Shown: piece by piece, positions 37,259 to 49,560 of the stretch
Position numbering within the stretch: the first letter of the stretch is position 1
How the letters are laid out: every line of letters starts with the position of its first letter
NCBI GenBank assembly: GCA_000231825.2
Contig: JH720370.1
Span: 238,292 to 302,291 of the forward strand
Reading direction: 5' to 3'
DNA from: Tetrahymena elliotti 4EA
Taxonomy: Eukaryota > Ciliophora > Oligohymenophorea > Hymenostomatida > Tetrahymenidae
Length of the DNA stretch: 64,000 nucleotides
The notes under the pieces: generated by a model
What the model saw: only the letters and a program-made list of their open reading frames with translations
What the model was told of the DNA's origin: nothing
Databases searched by the model: none
Made by a program: the position numbers and the translations under genes

Positions 37259-37456
37259 TGGGAGATAAATCGGAATACTTAATTGAAATATTTTTGACTT
37301 TAATTCTTTCATAATTATTCCTGTTTTGTTTTGTTTTGTTTTTCAGTTTAAGCTTGTGTAAATCATATCTAGCATATTTATTCTCTTAAATTAATTAATT
37401 TTTCAAATCTCTTCATAAAATGTAACGCACTTTTGATATCAAGAATATTCATACAT

Positions 37457-39907
37457 TCATTTTTGCTCTTATCCACAAAAAGATCTGTAAGAGTTACTAA
37501 ATGACTGTCTTGAATATCCATTTTCATCAAGGCGATTAAATTCAGTTTCAATAATATATTAGAATGCTGCTTCTAAAGTTTACAGGTAGTAACCAGCTTT
37601 GTCGCTATATTCAGTATTTTTAGTAATGAAAGATCTGACTAGAGTGATATCATGGATAATCTAATATTGCTATGATTTAGCTAAAATATAAACAGTAATA
37701 TCCATCAGATCTTCAGGTCCTATCTTAACTTTTTCATTTGAGTTATTTTGATGATAAAATTTATGAATGCATTTTTGAATGCTATCAAACGTCTTTAATA
37801 TTAACCTCAGTTTACCTATTGGCTTCTTTTCAATCAAGACTTACTTAAGAGAGTTAATGCATAGATCAAAAGGAGTTTATATTATTTAATTATTTTCATT
37901 GATCTCATCTAAAATTATTTCTTTTTCTATGAGCTTATTTTCTATATTAGTTATTTCTTATTAAATATTTCTTTATATGTTTTTAGCTCCTCTTAAGTCT
38001 GTTTAATCAGATGCGCTAATGGATTTTTCAAATGTATTATTATTGTTTATCATCTATTAATCTTTATTTTATTTTGCTTCTTCATCATCTTATTGCTCCT
38101 TACAAATCTCTGGGTTTGTCTCTTGAGAGTAACCTTCTTCTTCTTGAACAATATCTTTTGGAGATGTAAATTCTTAAGAGAAATACTTGCTTTCTTATTC
38201 CTCTAATAAAACAGGAAGAAAATGTCCCTACCTAATTTTTAATTACTAAGACCTTTCTTTTTCTGATTTTCTATCTTAAATTTCTTTTAATTTCATTAAT
38301 GAATAATCTAAATTAGATAGAGTCGATTAACTATTTAAATCTTAATTTCTAGAGCTTTGGGAACAATCTGATATTCTCCTATTATTCTAATTGTTCTATT
38401 CTTATTCATTTTCTTAATGCTCTTCTTAATTTTCTTATACTTCTTCAATCCTTTAATTTTTTTATTAATTTCTCTTATTATACTCCTATTATTATAACTC
38501 TTCAATTTACTACTTTTAAACTCTTAGTTTCTTCTGATACTATTTGAATATGTAAGCTATTGTCAAGTTATTCAAACAAAATTGATCTTTCACTTTATAG
38601 AATTAAGGCTCTTTATTTTTTAATGGTTCAAATTTTTATTTGTATTTTTAAAACTAATTAGTCATAGCTTTTATAGATATTTCATACTAGCAGATAAACA
38701 CACTGAGAGACTTATTGACTTCAAAATCAAAAATTACATTTACAACATAATTCCATAAAACATCATCAATAAATAGCTTTGAATTTTCAAATTTTTCTGT
38801 TATGAATGGAATACTGTAGTAGTTTTTTAATAGATTTCTAAAAATTGTAATAAAAATTTTCAATTCTTAATACAATCTATCTACATCCTCCTCTGTGTAA
38901 TCGCTGTCATCTGAATTTCTCACTATTTGAATTCCTTTAGGAGAATCTTTTTAATCATAATACTAATGAATTAATGAGACGGAATCTCCTTTGAGCTGAT
39001 TTCTTGTGGGATTGGGATTTGAATCTCTTTAGATGCACCCGTTTTCATAATTTTATAAATTATTTTTCTTTTTGAGTTAGCTGCTGTTAGATTTATTTGA
39101 TTGACTTAGCTTTGATAGAAGAGCAAAGCTATTATTTTCCGAAGTTTTATTTTAACTAAACCATATCTCAGTAAATACTTGAACAAAGAATCTCATTACT
39201 TTATTCAACCAGTTCTTTCTATTTTAATATATCTAATTTGTAAAAAACTGAGTAACCTTTTAGTAAAATGCAATTTAGTTCATAATCTTATATTGGAAAT
39301 CAATCTAACCAAATAATATTTCTTTTTGCTACTCCTTGCTAAGCTATGCCATATAATTGTTAAATTATTTCTAACTACTGACTTAACCTTATAAGAGTAT
39401 TTGTGATGAATTTGGACCTTGATTGATCGAATTCATATTAGAATTCAATGAATTTGTGCTTTCGGTTTAATATCTTTTAATAGAGCTTGATTTTTAGTGC
39501 TATGATGGGTGGTGACTTATAGAACCTTAACAATTTTACATAATTAAATCTATTTTCCCAAAAACCTGCTCCATTTCTTCATCAAATATTTCATTATTAT
39601 TTTTTATAAATGTGTTTATCAACTTTTAATTCATATCTCTTATTTTAGAAACTTCTTCCACAGACATTTATTGCTCTGAAAGATTATATTAACTCTCAGA
39701 TTAGGACAATTTTTGTCTATCAAGATAATCCCATTTATCTCTACCTTTTATTCCATCTACATTATCTGTTTTCAAAACAGTTTAAGATTGCTTCTATAAA
39801 TCTTGTTAAACTTGCTTTCTTTCTTCAGGAACCAATACAGATTCTTAAAATTATATGAATTCTTTATTTTCATTTCTAGGTTTTCTATAATTTATAAGCC
39901 AATCCAT
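37457..39907 (-). CDS. VPS9-domain protein, probable Rab5-type guanine nucleotide exchange factor
   Basis: Intronless gene of 817 codons (816 residues), running convergently with the E2F gene. The N-terminal two thirds are low complexity, rich in Asn, Gln, Ser and Glu, with a dense Gln/Glu/Asn tract at about residues 480-540 where TAA/TAG codons are packed. The C-terminus holds a VPS9 domain at about residues 665-800: QTPFDLCINSLKQVL, KLRLILKTFDSIQKCIH, IGPEDLMDITVYILAKSQQY and AGYYLQTLEAAFQYI. These match the conserved helices of VPS9, where the Asp of 'DLMDI' and the Tyr/Thr of 'YYLQTLE' are the catalytic-interface positions known for Rabex-5-type GEFs. Expected role: nucleotide exchange on a Rab5/Rab21-like GTPase in endocytic trafficking. 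Confidence 0.88.
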
Positions 39908-39966
39908 CTTTATTTCCTACTCTATATTTTCTTTTTTTTATAAAAAAAATAAATTTTATTCTTCAT

Positions 39967-40706
39967 TCATTTCAAATAATTTGAAAGCAGAGCTAAATTT
40001 TCTACTTCAAAAAATAAATTCAAACTAAATATTAAAACAAGTAATTTTAATAGACTTCTCTTTGAACGTAAATTATTAATAATATTATCTAAGTAAAAAG
40101 TAGATTTTTTAGCTAATTTATTTTAAATATAATAAGAGAAATTATTAAGTAAAAGACTTACTTAGCTTTATAAAGAAGTGATCTTAATCACATTTTTACT
40201 GAAATTTTAATTCAACAATTGAAGACTCTGAGACTAATACTTGCTTTAAAGAGTTCTCCATTGCTTTAGCCCAATATAACTCCCTGCCTTAAAGTATTTA
40301 AGATGCCTAATTTAAATCCATAATAAGCTAATCATACCATGCTACCTATAAGTAAAAACAAATAAAATTTTAGAAATATATTGTCTTCATGAATATATTT
40401 ATTGATTAATGGAAAAATATCATTTTTAAGTCAGTCAAGCTTGAACTAAATATAAATATTTTAAACAATTACTTATTTTTAGAAATCGTTTTGCAGCAAG
40501 CTTTTCCTTCTCCCAGGAATGCAAAGAAATCCTCCCCTTTCTTATTCTTGTATATCACTTTATCTTTATTAACTTTAATAAGATATCCTCTACTCTTCAT
40601 ATATATTCTTCAAATATTTCTATTATTGTTCTTCCAATTTTTAGAATTTTTTATTTAACTACTATTTCTTTAACTACAAATCACTTTTAGATGCGGCCTA
40701 ACCCAT
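39967..40706 (-). CDS. Small probably N-myristoylated protein with coiled coil
   Basis: Three exons (40706-40473, 40345-40162, 40088-39967) with introns of 127 and 73 bp, the latter with a GTAAGT donor; 180 codons including TGA. The start MGQAASKSD is a strong N-myristoylation context (Gly2, Ser6, Lys7). Residues 10-60 are a Gln/Lys-rich coiled coil (LQLKKQQLNKKFQKLEEQQQ). The middle reads GFLCIPGRRKSLL, and the last exon ends hydrophobic (LLKLLVLIFSLNLFFEVENL), which could be a membrane anchor. If the second intron is retained, the frame instead stops at 40007. It lies 59 bp upstream of the VPS9 gene on the same strand. Family unknown; a membrane-associated role is inference. Confidence 0.6.
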
Positions 40707-43297
40707 ACCAACTTCAATTTACAGTTTGTTCCTTTTTATTTTATTCAAGCTATTATATGACTTTCAATTAAATTGATTGCCCTTTCAATTTAAAGTATTC
40801 TCCACTGGCTTTACAGCAAACTATGTTAAAAAAATGCCTACCTAAATATAATTTCTTAATTTATTATTAAGTATAAATACTGAATAAATTAAGCAATTCT
40901 TTGATTAAAAATAATTAAATAAACATCACAAATTTCTTTCAGCCTTAATAAATTAAATCAACTTTTAATTATTTTAATAAGCTATTAAGAATAGATTTTT
41001 CAAGCACCTTAAGAATAAATAATTAATATTACAAAATAAATACTCGTATCGAGCAGCATAAATACTTATAAAATATCTTTTACAATTTGCATTATTTTAA
41101 AAATATCTATTTATTGATGCTATTTAAAATAATCTAAGCATCTCAAGAAGATATTTCTTTTACAAATAAGTATTCAATTAGCTTTCTGTAAATTAAAAAT
41201 TGAAGATGTGTTTACTTACATTTAATTTGTGGCATTGAAGAACTTAGAATAGGCTAATTCTAATTCATTCATTTTTTTGTAATTTAGACAATCAAAGTTG
41301 ATATGATTAAAACTGAATAACTTATTTAAAATATTTATAAGCATAAGTTTAATCAAAATATTATGAAAATATTTTAAATAAAAGATTGGAGAAAATGTTA
41401 ACAAATAGAGTTTTTATTATTTTATTTCATTACCAAAGTTATTGTAAAATAAGGAGACCAAATCATATCTTTTCTCAAAAAATAATAAAATTAATATTTA
41501 TTACTTACTACTATGAAAGTAAAAATATCTCTGATAAAAAGAAATCTGATATATAAATTTAAGATTTAAATATTATGATTGATAATAAGTTAAATCAGTT
41601 AAAATAAAGACCAAAGTATAAATTTGTTAAATAACTTTCCATTTCAATAAAATTTTTTACCAAAAAAGTAATAATAAAAATTCACATCCCAATCAAAATT
41701 TTAATTGTAAAAAGAATGAGAATATGTTAAATAAATACCAAAATTTTTAATCATTATTTCATTCCAAAATTTCTGAAAAAATAACTTTTAATTTATTTAA
41801 TTAATCTTTTGAATGAGCAATTAAATAAAAAACTAAAGATTAAACAAATAATGATAAAATTTTATTAAAGAAGAGATTTTGCTAAAACTAGTCAAGAAAT
41901 AATAGAATGAAAAATTATTAAAAGATAAAGGAAATCGAAAACTATTAAAAAAACAATTAGGTAGGGTAAGTGAGTAAAAAACAAAATAGTTAATGATTAA
42001 AAATAAGAAAAGCATTAATTACTTATTAATTTTTTTTTTTTATTATTCTTTGAAGATTTTATTTCATTTAATTATTTTTTGTATAATTTTATTTTAATTT
42101 TTAATAAAAAAATATTTACTCTTCAAAATTACTTTCCAAAAGAAGAATTCATACATTTTATCTCTTGATCTTTTTATTTGAAATGATTCGTTTCATCTTT
42201 TTATTTCTTGTAAGTCAAAAATTTCAAATAGACTTGGTCTTTTATTTTTATGTTGCAAACTAATTAATTAAATTAAAATTTAGAAATATTTTTAATGCTA
42301 AATTTTTTTTCTTATAAATTTATATGATTATTTTATTATTGGTCATAGACATAGGAATACCATTTATATAGTTATTTAATAGTTTATTTAATTACTTGCT
42401 CCAATCTTGCACCCTTATTTCTTTAAATTTATCTTTTTGATTAATAGGTATTTAGAAAAAAATCTAATTAATTTAAATCTTTTCCTTTTGGTTTTTAGGC
42501 TTAAGTAGAAGTTAATGTTACAATTTTTTTAACATACATAAAAATAATAATTATTTTTATGAAATTAATTTCAAACATTTTTATTTTTCAACAAGCTTTA
42601 TGACAGACAGCTTGAAAATTTACTGTTTTTGATTTGTATAAAATTAGAGGTCAAATATCCAAAAAATAGATTAAAATTTTTTTGATATTGTAATAATCAC
42701 TCAAAAAATCAAAATTTGATATGTTTTAGATAAAAAAATTAGTTCTATAAGAAAAATCAATATGTACTTAAGTAAATGAAATTATTAATTTATTTATTCA
42801 ATACAAGATCAATTGAAGATAAATAATACTTGGGTAATAGCTTTTCTTTGCACTTAAATATTGAATTTCAAATAAGTGATTAATTTAATGTTTAATAAGA
42901 ATAACTACAAAAATAAAATCTAATTCTATTAATCTCTTTTCTATTTAAACACAAAAAAAGTATTCAAATCATTTTACCATTTTTTACGATAGTTCATTTC
43001 TATGTGACCCCATTTTAAAAGATTTATTTAGCCTTTTAGGTTTGAAGTATGATAGCATTCTGGTCTAGACTAGGAATAATTTTAAATTTACTTTGACATC
43101 TGATTAAACCTTATAAGGAAATTTGATAGCTAAGAAACCATGAGTAAATTATTTTGTTCTATCTAAAAATTAGGAGATTCTATTAAATGTTTACAATGCA
43201 ATCTTTTTCTTCAAATGCTCAAAGAAATTTAGAAAAAATATAAATATTAATAATTATTCCAAAAATTAAAGAAATCAAAAAAAGCCAAAAAAAATAA
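40707..43297. other. Long AT-rich intergenic region
   Basis: About 2.6 kb with no supported gene. Two TGA-free minus-strand frames (41222-41404 and 41833-42015) have the Phe/Tyr/Leu/Asn-rich composition expected of AT-rich noncoding DNA and are not called. From about 42590 the sequence resembles that upstream of the second six-cysteine gene, for example AAACCTTATAAGGAAATTTG near 43106 and its counterpart near 45586. The last few hundred bases are therefore part of a segmental duplication and probably contain the promoter. Confidence 0.5.
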
Positions 43298-43534
43298 ATG
43301 AATACTAAAATCATCTTACTTTTAATCGCTGTTGTATTTGCCTGCTTTACTCGTGCTGACTTAGATTAATGCTACAAGGTTTGTGATGACCAAGTCAAGG
43401 ATTGCGTTCCTGCTCGTTCTTCTCATGGACCTACTTGTGGAGATATTAAATCAAGATGTTACTATTACTGTGATAACTTTGGTCATCCTTTTGGTGAAGT
43501 ATCTGCATTATTAAACAAGTCAAGAAGATTCTGA
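43298..43534 (+). CDS. Small secreted six-cysteine protein, copy 1
   Basis: Intronless, 78 residues. Residues 1-20 are a signal peptide (MNTKIILLLIAVVFACFTRA). The mature part of about 58 residues has six cysteines (25, 29, 36, 47, 54, 58), including paired CYKVC and CYYYC motifs, and ends FGHPFGEVSALLNKSRRF. The C-x3-C pairs suggest two helices held by disulfides, a helical hairpin with one extra bridge. The paralogue at 45770-45988 keeps all six Cys, the signal peptide and the NKSRRF end. It may be secreted or stored in granules; I know no named family and assign no activity. Codons in the signal and Cys region are relatively GC-rich, consistent with good expression. Confidence 0.85.
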
Positions 43535-45769
43535 AATAAAAATAATTGATCTTAATTAGTTAAACATGATTTCATTGAAAGCTTGAATTGATTAACTATC
43601 ATTTAACAATAACATGATAATTGTTTTGCATTTTTATACTTTCCGTATTACTATGAAGTAATTTTAATAAAGTTTGTCAAATAATATTGCAATATATAAT
43701 TTACGTCCACAAGTTTTGTGTAAATAATGTAAAATTAATTTCAGAAAATTGATGAAATTTGAATTGAAAGAATTCATAGTTTTTTATCTTTATTGACCTA
43801 TTTATCTCAGTGCTCTTTTTATTAGTTTTCTTTTTCAACATCCATTTTATTATTTGATAAGAATCCATTTTATATATCAAAGTAGACAAATAAGATTAAA
43901 AAATTTTTTTATTGAATCAAATAATTTAGAAATAGAGGAAATTTACTTTACAATTTTCATTATTATTGAAATACTTCCTCAGAAATACTTGATTTTCTCA
44001 TCAAAATGAATGAATATGATTTAATTAATTTTAAAGTAAGATAAAAGTTTTCCGAAATAAATATTATTTGTTCATATTTAAAAAGATACAAACTTTAAAA
44101 TTTTGGAAAATTTTATAAAAATATTTGTAACCTAATAAATAATATTAGTCATTTGCTTTCTTGATTTATTGATTTGAGAAAAAAAGGGTTTTTTTTAATT
44201 AATTGCCACAAAAGCTAAAAAAATTCTAATTTTTATTATTTCTATAAATTAATGTTTATATCAGAATCAAAAGTATAATATGAGTATTTATACTTGGATA
44301 TGCCTTTGGCATTGTAGTAGACTCATTGGTTTATATTTTTTGAGATATAACATAAAATATATATTTCGATGTGATAAGATATGTTTTTGATTTTTTTTAT
44401 CTAAATTTAATATTTTGAGTTGTTATTAAAATTTGCTAATATAGTGCATATCATGATTATAAAAAGTTACATACCACCCCATTTAAGTTTTATATTAGTT
44501 TTAAATTAGGAGTTGCACAATCAGAAGTGTAAAATAATTAACTCATTTCTTTTGTTAGTGAAAAATGGTTTTTTAGATCATTTTTAATTTCTCATCTTCT
44601 ACTTCAAAGTAGGTACATTATGATTTTATAATTTAATTCACAAATTAAAATGAGTTGGTTATAAATTTTTACTTGTCAACAAGGTTTAATTATCAAATAT
44701 TAGAGCTTGAGATGATATACATGTTCTTTATTTTTCATTCTAAAATTTCCATACATAGAGCTCTGTCATATACATTACAACCGCTCTTTTGATGGCTTTT
44801 CTGCCTGGTAATTTTATGAGAAAATCTGAAAATAGATCTTAAAAACCAGCAGCTTCTGATCAAAATTAGAAAAATTGCATATATTATTTAGTAATTTTTT
44901 TTAATTTGATTAATATGATAAAAGTAAAAAATATTTTGGCTAAACAAAATTAATAAAAAAGCTTAAAATATATTTTAAAGCGAGGAACAGCAACAAATTA
45001 ATTAATAATTTTTCTTTTTTGGTGTTTAAGTCATAGTAAAAAAAATAATTTCTTATGTCTATTCATCGTAAATAGTAAGAGTACATAATTATTTATTTTA
45101 TAATCAATCAATCTAAAATGTAAAAAGCGATTCAAATTATTTTAATAAAAGAAATTTTTAGATTTGCTTTCTTTCTACAAGCTTTACAGCAGCTCTAAAA
45201 TTTATTCTTTTACATAAATATAAATTAGATGTGAAATCGATAAAAAATAAATTAATATATTCAGAGTCATAATAACTCAAAAAATCAAAGATTTATTAAG
45301 ACTTGATATTTTTTAAATAGAAAAATTAGTCTTTGGAGAAAAATTAATATTCATTTATAAAAATAATATGAATTAATCACTTTTACAATGGAAGGTTAAA
45401 TAATCTAAAATTATATGGTCAGTAGCTTTGCTTTATCTTTAGCTCGTGAACATCTATTAAATGTATAATTAAACTTTAAATCTGAATATTTTTATAAAAA
45501 TAAAATCTAATCCTATTTCTCTCTTTTCTATTTAAATCTTATTTTAAATTAATAAAAGATTTAATTTACTTTGGCGTCTGGCTAAACCTTATAAGGAAAT
45601 TAGATCACTCAGAAACCAAAAATAGTTTTTCTATCTACAAATTTGGAAATCCAATCAAAAATTTACAATACTATCTTTGCATTCAAATTCAAATGCAAAA
45701 AAAAATTATAAAAAATATTAATAGTAATAATAATTCCGAATATTAAAGAAAGAAAAAAAACCAAAAAAA
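43535..45769. other. Intergenic between tandem duplicates, with an orphan coding-like fragment
   Basis: The 2.2-kb spacer is AT-rich except for a minus-strand segment at about 44638-44858 that reads as protein over about 72 codons (see the separate entry). From about 45180 onward it parallels the region upstream of copy 1. No other gene is supported. Confidence 0.5.
44638..44858 (-). pseudogene. Orphan gene fragment, unknown protein
   Basis: A minus-strand frame running to TGA at 44638 reads FQDLFSDFLIKLPGRKAIKR, then AVVMYMTELYVWKFQNEKQR and TCISSQALIFD. Its base composition (for example CCAGGCAGAAAAGCC and AGAGCGG) is clearly richer in GC than the surroundings, as in genes rather than spacers here. 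It has no ATG and is preceded by an in-frame TGA just before a possible CAG acceptor at about 44859. It could be a last exon of an unseen gene or a broken copy. I do not recognise the family. Confidence 0.4.
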
Positions 45770-45988
45770 ATGAATACTAAAATCCTCTTACTTTTAATGG
45801 CTGTTGTATTTGCATGCTTTGCAAGTGCTGACTTATAAGAATGCTATGAGATATGTGAATACCAAGTCAATGGTTGTAATACATAACGTTGCAGTGATAT
45901 TTTAGCTAGATGCTACTATTTCTGTGATACCTTTGGTCATCCTTATGGTTATCTCTCCGATTAGTTAAACAAATCAAGAAGATTCTGA
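45770..45988 (+). CDS. Small secreted six-cysteine protein, copy 2
   Basis: Intronless, 72 residues, paralogous to the protein at 43298-43534. The signal peptide is nearly identical (MNTKILLLLMAVVFACFASA). The six Cys are at 25, 29, 36, 41, 48 and 52, with CYEIC and CYYFC pairs and the same end (LNKSRRF). The loop between the third and fourth Cys is six residues shorter than in copy 1. Upstream sequence is also shared, so duplication included the promoter region. The mature parts have diverged much more than the signal peptide. Confidence 0.85.
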
Positions 45989-47383
45989 AATAAATATTAT
46001 TGATCTTCATTATTCAAAATGATTTAATTGAATGCTTTACATGATAATCTTTCAGAGAATAACATTATAATTGTTTGCATTTTTATATTTTATATCTTCA
46101 TCTGAAGTGATTTAAATAATGAATTTATATCTATAAATTGTAAATAAATAAGATAAAAAAATTAATGAAATCTTTTAAAATTTTATTCAAATATTTCATA
46201 AGTTTTTATCACTTTTAATTTATTTATTACAAAGCTCAATTTTTTTCTTTTTCAAAGTTGATTTTACTTTAAGCTGTTTTTTTTATTCTTTATAAAAAAT
46301 TTTGCTCTCCATAAATTTTTTAATAATTTTGTAAATATTTTGAGTGCAGCTTTTTTGTCCTTTTTCAAATAATTTTTATTTTTCATGATTATTAATTTAA
46401 TATTTCATCAATTTATTACTTTGCATTAATTTTTTATTATCTTGCCCCTTGATCTGAAAAATTAATATCTTTAACTTTCTTGGATGTTAAATTAATCTAA
46501 GGATGTATTTTATAATAACAATTATCTACTAATTTATTGAATTCATTTATGAAGTTTTTCGATTTTGAAAATTTTAAAAATTGGATATTTTTTCTCTAAA
46601 TTAACTTATTATCTAATGAATGAATTAATATATCAAAATTTCATAATTATTTGATAATAAATATTATTTTACACATCAAAAATTAAGAATAAATAAATAA
46701 ATATTTATTTCATCAATTAATTAAATTTTTCTCAGAATTATTGTAAAAATTTTATTTATTGTCTGATTTGTTTAATTTTCGAAATAGAAAACTGTTGATT
46801 AAAAGAACTTTTTTTAGGGTATTAATTCTATTTTTCATTAGTTATCAATAAAAAGTTAGTAATTAAACAAATGATAAAAATAAATAAGAAGAAATAAGCT
46901 TGAAACAAATGATAATGTCTAAAAACAAGGTTTCAAAAATGTTTATTTTAAATAAGTTATTAATTTTAAAACTAAAATTTTTCAAGTATGAGTTTAAAAA
47001 TTGTTAGTACTGAAAGTTCTCAATAAATGATTATATATTTTTATTTAAATAACTGGGTCTTAATCATGTTTTAAACAAAAAAACTATTATTATAGATTGA
47101 ATAAAAGGTTATTTATATATATAAAAATTGCAACCTTTCTCTTCTAAATCTCTTTAATTGCGTTCTGATATCGTAAAAAAACAAAAAAAAGTATTGAAAA
47201 AAGCCTAATAATTGATCCAGTATATTTCAATTAATTAATATTTATTTTTCTTAAAATCATCAATTACTCTCTTCGTTTAAATATCCTATTTTCATTTGAA
47301 TATGTTATTAAAAAAGCGTTTAAGTAGAAGTTTTTTTAATTAATTTCTAGTAAAAAAGAAATTTTGGAAACAAAAAATAAAAT
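45989..47383. other. Intergenic, nothing recognised
   Basis: About 1.4 kb of AT-rich sequence with frequent TGA in all frames; no repeat or gene seen. Confidence 0.45.
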
Positions 47384-49560
47384 ATGTTGTCAGACTTCAT
47401 TAAAAATTTAGATTTATTTTCATAATCAATTGAATTTAATTCTTCAAAGCAGAGCTTTAGAAAGAGAACATTATTAGGGGCTAGCTTAACAATTATTATA
47501 GTTTTATTCTCAATCCTTTACTTTATTTATCTCTTAGTCTAATATTATACAGGCTAAATTGAACCAAAATATAGATCACAGACATTTGTTGCAAATGATG
47601 ACATAGATATCCCTATGAATAGCAATTTAGTAGGATTTTAAATAAAAAAATTTGATGGAAACTTAACTTTAGATCAAATGCAAAAAGCAGAAAATAAAAC
47701 TTACATTTCTTTTGTCACATACTACTAAAAAAGGTAAGGCTCCACTTATAATATAATTTATATAGATTTAAAGTAATGCGAAGACCCTTAGTTGGAAGGC
47801 TATATGTGCTTTGATTTTAAAAACGTACCTGATAAAAATCTGGTAACTGGAATCTAAAATAATTTTTTTTCTTTGGTGTCTATAGCTATTTATCGATGCT
47901 AAGAAACTGATTATTTTAAAACATTTGTCTCAAATAATTGTGCCTCTCCAGAAGAAATTGATGACTATATTGAAACCAAAAATGCTGTTATTGATCTAAA
48001 AATATAAACATCTTAATATAACACTTCTTCTCACTAAATGTAAGTAAGCTATAAGCATTATTATTCTTTTCTATCGTCTCCTAACTAAATTCAGTTAAAA
48101 GAAATTAGGCTCTAAAAATAAATATCATTAGTGAAAGAAGGTTAGTTTATTTAACATGAATCAGAATACTCCTCTCCTATTTCCTACAATGTTAATTCAT
48201 AAGTAGTCTAAAAAACTAACAAACAGGCTAGCAGGTATGATTTTCTATTCGCAATAGGTGTGGATGAAACATTTTAGCTTATTAAAATTTAGTATGTCAC
48301 ATTTCCTGAATTATTAGCTTAGTGTAATACCACTATTGCCTTATTAATGAGCTTAGGATTCTTAGGTAAGTTTATGGCTAAAAAGCTTATAAAATAAGAA
48401 ATTTTTCTTCTCATCTTAAAAACTTTGTACCAAGAAACTTACCAAAAGATTTTAAAGCTTAACAATATTCAGCATTTTAGAGATATCTACTCAAAATAAA
48501 TCAAGTTTTCTGAATTTAATTCAGATTATGTTATAGAAGAAATTATTGATCCTATACTTTTACCTTCATTAGAAGCTAAATCAGGTGAGTAAATATTGAC
48601 TTAATCTATCAATTAAAGAACTCGATACACAGATAATAAAAAAGAATAATTTGTTCCGAATTTAAAGACAAATGAATCTACAGATAAAAAATACCTGGAA
48701 ACAGAGTAATCAACTGATATATCTTAAATTAGATTATAAGCTAGAAATGAAAAAAGTAAATATGGCCCAAAAATATTTAAATCCATTATTAAAGATGGCT
48801 AACTAAATAACACTTCTTCATAGATACAACATACTACTATAGAACCATAAATAAATTCTTAAAATAAAAATAAAAAATTAAGAAGCAAGCAACAATAATA
48901 AAGAATTTAAACTGATCCAATTAAAAAAGAGATGAGAGAACAAGCTTTTAAAAAAATTTATGATAGAATAAATTGTCAAAATGATAGCCACATCTCTAAA
49001 AAAGCTGATAAAGCTCTGTTTAATTTTCGGTAATCTAATTGTATTTTTCTTATTGAGATATTTTTATAGGTTTGTTTAATTAATTTTGAATTAAACTATT
49101 TTTCATAAAATAAACAAGAAATTAGAAAAAACATTTTAAATTTCTGGGTTTAAGTAAAAAAGCGGTAAGTTAAATAGAGTCAGACATAAACAAAAGTTTA
49201 GATTTCCTGCATTTTTATAAAGAGATAATTTTATTGAAAAAAGCTGTAATGATGATTTTAAGCAAAGATCAATATGCTGCCTTACAAATTGTTGGATGCC
49301 AAGATAATTATTTATGCAATGAGAACGATTACATTAGCCTCACGACATGTAAATAATTAGGATATTTAAAAAATACAATCAATTTTTTTAAATCCATAAT
49401 AGAGTAAGATAAAACAGGCAATTACTTTTAGGAGCAGCTTCTAATTTCTCAATCTGATGATCTGTAGACATATTTTATTCAAAATTTTATAGAAAAATGC
49501 AACAGTCATTCAGCAAACATTAGTTAAGTAGATTAAAGAATATATTCGTCATTGATATGA
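47384..49560 (+). CDS. Ciliate-type two-TM membrane protein of unknown function
   Basis: A frame of 562 codons from ATG, then a 56-bp intron (49070-49125, phase 0, donor GTTTGT) and 145 further codons, about 706 residues. The N-terminus is cytosolic (DLFSQSIEFNSSKQSFRKRT), then TM1 at about 32-55 (LTIIIVLFSILYFIYLLV), then a roughly 260-residue extracytoplasmic domain with conserved-looking CEDPQLEGYMCFDF, then a second hydrophobic helix at about 315-335 (TTIALLMSLGFLGKFM) and a long cytosolic tail. The tail is Gln/Asn-rich and ends with FLHFYKEIILLKKAVMMILS and KDQYAALQIVGC. From memory this overall pattern recurs in a large ciliate family annotated only as 'transmembrane protein, putative'. 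The donor was chosen by phase; an alternative donor at about 49041 is possible. Confidence 0.65.

Noticed and set aside
41222..42015. Minus-strand frames of about 60 codons at 41222-41404 and 41833-42015
   Set aside because: Composition is Phe/Tyr/Leu/Asn-dominated with no motif, as expected from random AT-rich DNA, and there is no neighbouring exon that would extend them.
43701..43889. Minus-strand 62-codon frame downstream of the first six-cysteine gene
   Set aside because: It lies in the 3' flank of a well-supported gene, is Lys/Asn/Phe-rich without domain features and is not shared by the duplicated copy.
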